From contig JAICTB010000091.1 of the NCBI GenBank assembly GCA_025936595.1, positions 1 through 8,390 of the forward strand: 8,390 nucleotides of DNA, read 5' to 3'. Under the pieces are notes generated by a model, which saw only the letters and a program-made list of their open reading frames with translations, had not been told where the DNA came from and did not search any database. The stretch is from Thermoleophilia bacterium. Lineage in GTDB: Bacteria > Actinomycetota > Thermoleophilia > Gaiellales > Gaiellaceae. This document shows, one piece after another, positions 1-5,412 of this stretch. Position numbers and translations under genes: made by a program. Position 1 is the stretch's first letter. The number at the start of each line of letters is the position of its first letter.

Positions 1-1182
1 CGGCTTCTCTTCTTCGCCACGCTCGGCTCGGGGGCCGGCACGTGGATGGCGACGATCGCGCTCACCGCCGACGTGACGAGTCGCACCGGCTCGCCCTGGT
101 GGGTGAGCGCCCTCTTCATCGTCACCTTCCTGCCGTCGGTCGTCGTCGGCCTCGCGGCCGGGCCGCTCGTCGATCGCCTCTCGCGCAAGCGCCTGATCGT
201 CACATCCGACCTCGTCCGGCTGATCGTCTTCGCCGCGCTGCCGTTCGCGCAGAACGGCACCGAGCTGGTCGTGCTCGCCGCGGTCGCCGGCATCGCGAAC
301 TCGTTCTTCCGGCCGGCGGTCCTCGCGGGTGTCCCGAACCTCGTCGAGGAGCGCGACCTCGCCGCCGGTACGTCGCTCCTGCAGGCGACCGACTGGCTCG
401 CAACCGCGTTGGGCCCGATCCTGGGCGGCGTCATCGTCAGCGCCTCTGGACCGCACCTCGTCTACTGGATCAACGCCGCGACGTTCCTCTTCTCCGCCGT
501 CCTCCTCGTGCGGATCCCGGCGCGGTTCCTGCAGAGCGAGCAGGGCATCACGCGCGGCCATTGGCGCGACCTGCAGGAAGGGCTCGTCGCGTTCAAGCGC
601 TCGCGCGCGCTCTTCACCGTGCTCGTCGCCTTCGGCCTGACGATGCTCGCGACCGGGCTCGTGAACGTCTCGGAGATCTTCCTCGCGACGCGCGCGTTCG
701 ACTCCGGCGCCTTCGGCTACGGGCTGCTGTGGACCGGCAGCGGCGTCGGCCTCGTGATCGGCAGCCTGCTCACAGGCTCGTTCCTGATGGAACGCGAAGT
801 GGTCCCGACGTATCCGTTCGCGTTCATCCCATGGGCGGCCGGCATCACGGCGGCCGCGGTCGCGCCGAACGTCTGGCTCGCCGCGCTCGCGATGGCCGTC
901 TCCGGGTTCGGAAACGGGCTCGCGTTCCCGATGACCGTCCTGATCGTGCAGCAGCACACCTCCGACCGCCTGCGCGGTCGTGCGTTCACGGTGATCATCA
1001 GCGCGCACAACGCCCTGCTCGGCATCGCGCTCGTCGTGGCCGGCGAGTTGACGAACGCCGTCGGGCCGCGCTGGACCTACGGGGTCGCCGGGCTCCTGAC
1101 GGCCGCCGGCGGCGTCACCGCGTACGGGCTCTCACGCGGCATCGCGCCGCAGCGGGCCATAGAAGCTCAGCGGGCTGCGTAG
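1..1182 (+). CDS. MFS transporter (5' end outside window)
   Basis: This is a major facilitator superfamily permease, probably a drug or metabolite exporter of the MFS_3 type. The frame is open from base 1, so the start lies upstream; the in-frame ATG at 46 falls inside the first membrane helix and is unlikely to be the true start. About 393 residues are visible. I count 12 hydrophobic segments, so only a short N-terminus is missing. The loop after helix 2 (window codons about 53-64) reads AGPLVDRLSRKR, matching the MFS motif A pattern G-x-L-x-D-R-x-x-R-K. A cytoplasmic linker around ITRGHWRDLQEGLVAFKRSR separates helices 6 and 7. The gene ends 9 bp before meaB on the same strand, so they are probably co-transcribed. 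The substrate cannot be inferred, and no metabolic link to MeaB is evident. Confidence 0.88.
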   Translation, partial: RLLFFATLGSGAGTWMATIALTADVTSRTGSPWWVSALFIVTFLPSVVVGLAAGPLVDRLSRKRLIVTSDLVRLIVFAALPFAQNGTELVVLAAVAGIANSFFRPAVLAGVPNLVEERDLAAGTSLLQATDWLATALGPILGGVIVSASGPHLVYWINAATFLFSAVLLVRIPARFLQSEQGITRGHWRDLQEGLVAFKRSRALFTVLVAFGLTMLATGLVNVSEIFLATRAFDSGAFGYGLLWTGSGVGLVIGSLLTGSFLMEREVVPTYPFAFIPWAAGITAAAVAPNVWLAALAMAVSGFGNGLAFPMTVLIVQQHTSDRLRGRAFTVIISAHNALLGIALVVAGELTNAVGPRWTYGVAGLLTAAGGVTAYGLSRGIAPQRAIEAQRAA

Positions 1183-1191
1183 CATCCCGGC

Positions 1192-2172
1192 GTGAGCGAG
1201 CGCCGCACCTGGACGCGCGAGAGCCTCGTCGAGGCGGTGCAGGCGGGCGATCGCCGCGCGCTCGCGCGAGCGATCACGCTCGTCGAGAACGGCGACCCGC
1301 TCGCCTACGAGGTCGTCAGCGACGTCTACCCGAGCACCGGCCACGCGTACGCCGTGGGCCTCACCGGCCCCCCGGGCGTCGGCAAGTCGACCCTCGCCTC
1401 GTCGCTGATCCGGATCGTGCGCGCCCGCGACAAGACGGTCGGCGTCGTGTCCGTCGATCCCTCGAGCCCCTTCACGCAGGGAGCGCTGCTCGGCGACCGC
1501 ATCCGGCTCGTCGACCACTTCCTCGACCCGGACGTCTTCATCCGCTCGATGGGGACACGCGGCCACATGGGCGGCCTCGCGGAGACGACGTTGCAGTCGC
1601 TCCTCATCCTCGACGCGGCCGGCAAGGACGTCGTCTTCCTCGAGACGGTGGGGACCGGGCAGAGCGAGGTGGGTGTGCTCTCGATCGCCGACACCGTCGT
1701 GCTCGCGCTCATGCCCGGCTCCGGCGACTCGATCCAGGCGCTGAAGGCCGGGATCATGGAGATTCCCGACGTGATAGCGATCAACAAGATGGATCACCCG
1801 ATGGCGAAGACGATGCTGAACGAGGTGCGGCAGGTGCTGGCGCTCGGGCCGCGCGAGGGGTGGCGGCCGCCGATCGTGCTGACGGAGGCGATGCGCGGCG
1901 AGGGTGTCGAGCAGCTGTGGGAGAAGGTCGAGGAGCATCGCGCGTGGCTCGACTCGAACGGCGAGCTCGAGCTGCGCCGGCAGAGGAATCTCGCGGCCGA
2001 GGTTTTCCAGGTCGCCTCGACGCGGGCGCGGCGCCACATCGAGGCTGCCGTGCGCGGCGACGGCGAGCTGCAGCGCCTGCTCGCCGACGTGCAGGCGCGA
2101 CGGCTCGATCCTCTGACCGCGGTGCGAGAGATCCTCCAGAAGGTCTTCCACGTCGATGCCGAAGCCCGCTGA
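1192..2172 (+). CDS. meaB: MeaB/ArgK-family G3E GTPase, methylmalonyl-CoA mutase chaperone
   Basis: This 326-residue P-loop GTPase belongs to the MeaB/ArgK (human MMAA) family, whose members guard adenosylcobalamin loading and protect methylmalonyl-CoA mutase from inactivation. Visible motifs: Walker A GPPGVGKS at 59-66; VDPSSP at 88-93 followed by the family stretch TQGALLGDRIR; the switch/G3 segment ETVGTGQSE at 151-159; and the guanine-specificity motif NKMD at 198-201. A helical C-terminal region (about 240-326) resembles the family's dimerisation segment. Length is normal. The GTG start at 1192 lies 9 bp after the transporter stop, with no convincing Shine-Dalgarno, so translation may depend on coupling. 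Its 3' end overlaps the next gene by 17 bp. The mutase subunits are not in the window. A related cobalamin mutase partner (for example isobutyryl- or ethylmalonyl-CoA mutase) is possible. Confidence 0.93.
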   Translation: MSERRTWTRESLVEAVQAGDRRALARAITLVENGDPLAYEVVSDVYPSTGHAYAVGLTGPPGVGKSTLASSLIRIVRARDKTVGVVSVDPSSPFTQGALLGDRIRLVDHFLDPDVFIRSMGTRGHMGGLAETTLQSLLILDAAGKDVVFLETVGTGQSEVGVLSIADTVVLALMPGSGDSIQALKAGIMEIPDVIAINKMDHPMAKTMLNEVRQVLALGPREGWRPPIVLTEAMRGEGVEQLWEKVEEHRAWLDSNGELELRRQRNLAAEVFQVASTRARRHIEAAVRGDGELQRLLADVQARRLDPLTAVREILQKVFHVDAEAR

Positions 2173-3304
2173 GATCGAGGCCGCGCGTGCGCGCGTCGGC
2201 CGGCACGCGCGCGTCACGCCCGTCTACGGATCGGAGACGCTGTCGCGGCGTAGCGGCCGCCGTGTGTGGCTGAAAGCGGAGAACCTGCAGCGCACGGGCT
2301 CGTTCAAGATTCGCGGCGCCGTCAACAAGCTGGCCGGCCTCGGCGAGGCGGAGCGCGACGCGGGCGTGATCGCTGCGAGCGCGGGCAACCACGGGCAGGC
2401 GGTTGCGTGGGCGGCGCGCGAGCTGCAGGTCAAGGCGACGGTGTTCATGCCGCAGGACGCGCCGATGGCGAAGGTCGAGGCGACGCGCAACTACGGCGCG
2501 GAGACGGTGCTCGCGGGCGCGATGTTCGACGATGCGCTCGCCGCCGCGGAGGCGCGCGCCGCGGAGACCGGCGCGACGTTCGTGCATGCGTTCGAAGACG
2601 AGGCGGTGATCGCCGGGCAGGGCACGATCGGGCTCGAGCTGCTCGAGCAGCTCCCCGACGCGCAGACGTTCCTGGTCCCGGTGGGCGGCGGCGGCCTCGC
2701 CGCGGGCATCGCGATCGCCCTGCGCGCGCAGCGCCCCGGCGCGCGGATCGTCGGCGTGCAGGCGGGGAAGACCGGCCGCGGCACGATCGCTGACGGCATC
2801 GCCGTGAAGCATCCGGGCATCCTGACGATGTCGATCCTCGACGAGCTGCTCGACGAGCTGGTTCACGTCGAGGACGAGGAGATCGCGGAGACGATCACGT
2901 TGCTGCTCGAGCGCACGAAGCTCGTGGTGGAGGGCGCCGGGGCCGCATCGGTCGCGGCGCTGCTCGCCGGCAAGGCGGGCGGCTCGGGCGACGTGTGCGC
3001 GCTCCTCTCCGGCGGGAACATCGACCCGACGCTGCTCATCTCGGTGATGCGGCACGGCTTGACCGCTGCGGGGCGCTACCTCGTGCTCCGCACGCGCGTG
3101 CCCGACCGGCCCGGTGAGCTTCAGAAGCTGCTCGGGCTCGTCGCGGCCGAACGGGGGAACATCCTCGAGATCAACCATCGCCGCGAGGCGCTCGGGCTCG
3201 ACGTCTCCGAGACCGGGGTGGAGCTGACGGTGATCACGCGCGACGACGAGCACTGCGCGCAGCTGCGCCGCGCGCTCGAAGAGCACGGCTATCCGCTCGG
3301 CTGA
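2156..3304 (+). CDS. ilvA: Threonine ammonia-lyase with C-terminal ACT domain
   Basis: This 382-residue PLP enzyme converts threonine to 2-oxobutyrate and ammonia, the entry to isoleucine synthesis or to propionyl-CoA formation. The PLP lysine is K51 in GSFKIRGA. SAGNHGQ (75-81) is the substrate/PLP loop, GGGG at 177-180 is the phosphate-binding loop, IADG is at 211-214 and SGGN at 285-288. Residues about 308-382 form one ACT domain (LVLRTRVPDRPGELQKLL onwards). This is the medium form with a single ACT domain, unlike long biosynthetic IlvA with a pair, so effector control may differ; serine is a possible second substrate. The ATG at 2156 lies within meaB (17-bp overlap), with AGAAGG at 2138-2143 upstream, suggesting translational coupling. 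It faces the next gene convergently, with 19 bp between stops. Confidence 0.93.
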   Translation: MPKPAEIEAARARVGRHARVTPVYGSETLSRRSGRRVWLKAENLQRTGSFKIRGAVNKLAGLGEAERDAGVIAASAGNHGQAVAWAARELQVKATVFMPQDAPMAKVEATRNYGAETVLAGAMFDDALAAAEARAAETGATFVHAFEDEAVIAGQGTIGLELLEQLPDAQTFLVPVGGGGLAAGIAIALRAQRPGARIVGVQAGKTGRGTIADGIAVKHPGILTMSILDELLDELVHVEDEEIAETITLLLERTKLVVEGAGAASVAALLAGKAGGSGDVCALLSGGNIDPTLLISVMRHGLTAAGRYLVLRTRVPDRPGELQKLLGLVAAERGNILEINHRREALGLDVSETGVELTVITRDDEHCAQLRRALEEHGYPLG

Positions 3305-3327
3305 GCGAGGTCAGGAGCTCGTCTCAG
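3301..3327. terminator. Candidate bidirectional hairpin spanning two convergent stop codons
   Basis: CTGAGCGAG at 3301-3309 pairs with CTCGTCTCAG at 3318-3327, leaving an 8-base loop and one bulged base. The stem contains the TGA stop of ilvA on + (3302-3304) and the TGA stop of the CstB-like gene on - (3324-3326). The gap between these genes is only 19 bp, so a shared symmetrical stem is a plausible transcription end in both directions. There is no U-tract on either side, so it is not a classical intrinsic terminator. Function is inference. Confidence 0.35.
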
Positions 3328-4637
3328 GCGCCGCAGCGGCGGAACGCGACGACGTCGCCCGCGAAGTCCGCGATCCCTCCGTCCGCGACCGCGCTGACGT
3401 CGAAGCCCTCGCGCTGGAGCAGGGACGCTGCGATCGCAGCGCGCGCGCCGCTTTCGCAGACGGTGACGACGGGCTTCGAGCGCTCGAGCGCTCCGCAGCC
3501 GACCTTCCGCAACAGCCGGTAGGGGATGTTGCGCGAGCCGGGGATGTAGCCGCCGTCCCGCTCCGTCGTCTCGCGCACGTCGACGAGTTGCACGTCGGAC
3601 GCGTCGAGCTCCTCGAGCTGCGCGACGGCGATCGTCGTCAGCTTCTCGACTGCCGCCGGCGCGAGCACGTACCCCGCAGTTTCGAAGATGCCGGCGTCGT
3701 GGAGCTTGCGCGTCGCCTCGAGCGCCTCCGCGCGCGAGCGCGCGTGCAGGACGACACGCTCGCCGGGCAGGAGCACGAATCCCGCCTTCGTCCCGAACGA
3801 CCCTCCGTCCACCGGCACGCTGATCGCTCCCGGAACGTGCCCGGCGGCGTGAACTTCGAACGGCCGGACGTCGAGGATCGTCGCGTCGCCGGCGTCCTCC
3901 AGCTCCGCGGGCTCCGCAGGCTGCGCGACCCACGCCCCGCGATTCAACGCGACGACGCGCTCGGTCGTCGGCGGCTTCGGCGTCGACACCGACGCCGAGA
4001 CGAGGACGAACTCCTGCATGTCGCGAAAGGCGAGCGCGCCGTTCGAGGCCCGCTCGTGCGCGATGGTGGACGAGCGCGCGCTGCTCATGTTGCCGCCGCA
4101 GAGCGACCCGGCGACGTGGCCCGGGTACACCTCGACGTCGTCGCCGAGCGCCGTCAGCCGCGCGAGCGAGCGGTAGAGATCCTCCGCGCCCTCACGCGCG
4201 GCGACCGCGAGATCGGGCCGCGCCGCATCGCCGACGAAGAGCGAGTCGCCGGTCAGCGCGATGCGCCCGTCGACGACGAACGCGCAGTGCTCCGGACGGT
4301 GACCCGGCGTGTGCAGCACCTGAATCGTGACGTCGCCCACCCGTAGCTCCAGGCCGTCGTCGAGGTGCTCGAACGGGTACTCGGGCTCGGCGAGGGGGTG
4401 GATCGAGACGGGTACGCCGTACTCGAGCGCGAAGCGCCCGTGGCCCGAGACGTGGTCGGCGTGCGTGTGCGTCTCGAGCACGCGCTCGATGCGCACGTCC
4501 GCCGCGCGGGCGGCTGCGACGAGCGGCTCGATCGCGAACGGGGGGTCGACGGCGACCGCGACGCCGGCTTCGCGATCGCCGACCAGGTAGGAAGCGCAGC
4601 CGAGATCTTCGTTCACGAACTGCCTGAAGAGCAGCAC
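3324..4637 (-). CDS. CstB-like persulfide dioxygenase-rhodanese fusion (MBL fold plus two rhodanese domains)
   Basis: This 437-residue protein fuses an ETHE1-type metallo-beta-lactamase domain to two rhodanese domains, the layout of the CstB persulfide dioxygenase-sulfurtransferase that oxidises persulfides and yields thiosulfate. The MBL metal motif is THTHADH at 56-62, with TPGH (His113), TGDSLF (Asp131) and YPGH (His174). GSLCGG (Cys180) follows; a cysteine at about this place matters in CstB. The first rhodanese (about 245-325) has Ala299 (LHARSR) where the catalytic Cys is expected, so it is probably inactive. The second (about 340-435) has an intact loop CESGARA with Cys394. The chosen GTG at 4637 has AGGG at 4647-4650 (9-nt spacing) and gives the usual short N-terminus LLFRQFVNEDLGCASYLVGD. 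In-frame GTGs at 4655 and 4679 are alternatives; 4679 makes a 4-bp GTGA overlap with the ycnI stop. No signal peptide; likely cytoplasmic. Confidence 0.88.
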   Translation of the reverse strand: MLLFRQFVNEDLGCASYLVGDREAGVAVAVDPPFAIEPLVAAARAADVRIERVLETHTHADHVSGHGRFALEYGVPVSIHPLAEPEYPFEHLDDGLELRVGDVTIQVLHTPGHRPEHCAFVVDGRIALTGDSLFVGDAARPDLAVAAREGAEDLYRSLARLTALGDDVEVYPGHVAGSLCGGNMSSARSSTIAHERASNGALAFRDMQEFVLVSASVSTPKPPTTERVVALNRGAWVAQPAEPAELEDAGDATILDVRPFEVHAAGHVPGAISVPVDGGSFGTKAGFVLLPGERVVLHARSRAEALEATRKLHDAGIFETAGYVLAPAAVEKLTTIAVAQLEELDASDVQLVDVRETTERDGGYIPGSRNIPYRLLRKVGCGALERSKPVVTVCESGARAAIAASLLQREGFDVSAVADGGIADFAGDVVAFRRCGA

Positions 4638-4646
4638 CGGAGCCGA

Positions 4647-4650
4647 CCCT
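4647..4650 (-). promoter_or_regulatory. Shine-Dalgarno supporting the 4637 start of the CstB-like gene
   Basis: On the minus strand AGGG lies 9 nt before the GTG at 4637. It is the only purine-rich site near the three candidate GTG starts, and favours 4637 over 4655 or 4679. The 4679 GTG instead overlaps the upstream TGA as GTGA and could be used by re-initiation, adding 14 residues. Confidence 0.4.
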
Positions 4651-4675
4651 AACACCCTGTGCGGCGGCCGTACCG

Positions 4676-5320
4676 TCACGCGGGCGGAGGACGGAGCCAG
4701 AGGTAGAGGCCGACGAAGAGCGCCGCCAGCGAGAGCACGATCGCGACCACGGCGGCGACGAGCGCGGCCGTGCCGAGGGATCGCGCACCGTGGTCCTCCG
4801 GCCCGTGCGCGGCGACGTCCAGGCCGACCCGGTAGGTGGTCGAGGCGCCGGTCCGGTCGCCGGCGAGCACGTTGAAGAACACCGTCCCCGCGCGCGTGGG
4901 GGCCGTGCCGCGGATCGCGAAGCGTGCGAACTGGCCTCGCGGGATCGGGCCGCCGCTCCAGGTGATCGCGCCGCCGGCGCGCGACTGCGTCCACCCGGCC
5001 TTGGCCTCCGCGTCGTCGAGCTGGAACGCCGCGGGAATGCGAACGGTCACCTGGTCGACGCCGCGCGCGTCCTCCGCGTTCGGCACGGAGAAGACGAGAT
5101 CGACGAGCGCGCCCGCCCGCACCTGGGCGGGGTTGACCGAGAGGTGTGCCGCCGCCGGCGCCGCGAGAACGAGCGCGAGCGCGCTACAGGCCGAGATGGC
5201 GAGCGATGACCATCCTCTCGCGCCACTGGCCGGCGACGGCTTACGCCGGGCGGAGCCCGGCTCCGCCGCCGCCTCGCCGCGCAGGCGGCCCGTTGCCTTG
5301 CGGGCCCGTGCTATTCGCAC
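4676..5320 (-). CDS. YcnI-like DUF1775 secreted copper-type protein, membrane-anchored
   Basis: This 214-residue exported protein belongs to the YcnI/DUF1775 family, whose Bacillus member binds Cu(II) through its mature N-terminal histidine. The hydrophobic segment LAISACSALALVLAAPAAA (about 40-58) ends before His59 in AAAHLSVNPAQV, so cleavage would expose the family's metal-binding histidine. The DUF1775 domain covers about 59-172, with Trp110, and Trp121 in ITWSGGPIPRGQ. A helix at about 184-208 followed by LRPPPA anchors the C-terminus. The GTG at 5320 is preceded by GGAGGG at 5325-5330; a TTG at 5335 is weaker, and there is no ATG, GTG or TTG nearer the signal peptide. This gives an unusually long basic n-region of about 39 residues, explained by the 197-bp duplication/insertion described below. 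Without it the protein would be 183 residues from an ATG at 5424. No CopC/CopD partner is in the window. Confidence 0.85.
   Translation of the reverse strand: MRIARARKATGRLRGEAAAEPGSARRKPSPASGARGWSSLAISACSALALVLAAPAAAHLSVNPAQVRAGALVDLVFSVPNAEDARGVDQVTVRIPAAFQLDDAEAKAGWTQSRAGGAITWSGGPIPRGQFARFAIRGTAPTRAGTVFFNVLAGDRTGASTTYRVGLDVAAHGPEDHGARSLGTAALVAAVVAIVLSLAALFVGLYLWLRPPPA
5184..5215. repeat. 32-bp direct repeat, copy R1 (inside ycnI signal-peptide region)
   Basis: Bases 5184-5215 are identical over all 32 positions to 5381-5412. In the ycnI frame this copy encodes part of the signal peptide (WSSLAISAC). The match stops sharply at both ends: the base at 5183 differs from 5380, and 5216 differs from 5413. 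Confidence 0.95.
5249..5267. repeat. Palindrome GGCGGAGCC-C-GGCTCCGCC
   Basis: Perfect 9-bp arms around a single central C, lying downstream of the ACAD stop on the minus strand and within the N-terminal coding part of the extended ycnI frame. It could fold as a 6-7 bp stem with a small loop. It may be part of a dispersed palindromic element or slow transcription, but it has no U-tract. Confidence 0.6.
5287..5306. repeat. Hairpin GGCCCG / CGGGCC with 8-base loop
   Basis: Six-base perfect arms (5287-5292 and 5301-5306) flank the loop TTGCCTTG. It lies just inside the ycnI coding start on the minus strand. With the neighbouring palindrome it makes the segment between the 32-bp repeats strongly structured. 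Confidence 0.5.
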
Positions 5321-5324
5321 TGTG

Positions 5325-5330
5325 CCCTCC
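5325..5330 (-). promoter_or_regulatory. Shine-Dalgarno deciding the current ycnI-like GTG start
   Basis: On the minus strand GGAGGG sits 4 nt before the GTG at 5320 (5 nt counting from GGAGG). It supports that GTG over the TTG at 5335. It lies inside the putative inserted segment, so the present translation signal would have come with the insertion. Confidence 0.5.
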
Positions 5331-5380
5331 GGCAACCAGCCACCTGCGCGACGCCAGAGGCGCGAGCGGATTCGCGTCTC

Positions 5381-5412
5381 CTACAGGCCGAGATGGCGAG
5401 CGATGACCATCC
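5381..5412. repeat. 32-bp direct repeat, copy R2 (3' end of ACAD gene)
   Basis: This copy begins exactly at the ACAD stop codon (5381-5383 on -) and covers its last nine codons (MVIARHLGL) plus two bases. Because this is a normal conserved ACAD C-terminus, R2 is probably the original and R1 the copy. The copies are offset by 197 bp. Confidence 0.95.

Larger units (their letters stand above)
5216..5380. other. 165-bp hairpin-rich segment between the 32-bp repeats (putative insertion)
   Basis: This segment separates the ACAD stop from the ycnI coding core. Near its ends are inverted repeats matching at 13 of 14 positions: 5217-5230 (CTCGCGCCACTGGC) and 5353-5366 (GCCAGAGGCGCGAG). Inside are two palindromes, at 5249-5267 and 5287-5306. 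It holds the present ycnI GTG start (5318-5320) and Shine-Dalgarno (5325-5330). Deleting it with one repeat copy restores a compact ATG-started ycnI. It carries no gene of its own. Candidate identities are a MITE-like or REP-like palindromic element, a remnant bounded by attachment-site repeats, or an assembly artefact; the sequence alone does not decide. Confidence 0.5.

Noticed and set aside
46..48. ATG at 46 as the transporter start
   Set aside because: The frame continues upstream with hydrophobic residues belonging to the first membrane helix, so the gene is simply cut by the window edge.
42..2273. Long plus-strand open frame across the transporter and meaB
   Set aside because: It is an arginine-rich, low-complexity translation in an alternative frame of two well-supported genes; long spurious frames are expected in very GC-rich DNA.
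1132..3286. Long minus-strand open frames antisense to meaB and ilvA
   Set aside because: They lack recognisable domains, are rich in Arg/Ala/Asp/His, and lie opposite genes with intact catalytic motifs.
5184..5412. Reading the two 32-bp repeats as a CRISPR array
   Set aside because: Only two copies, with a 165-bp gap, one inside a conserved enzyme C-terminus; no cas genes.
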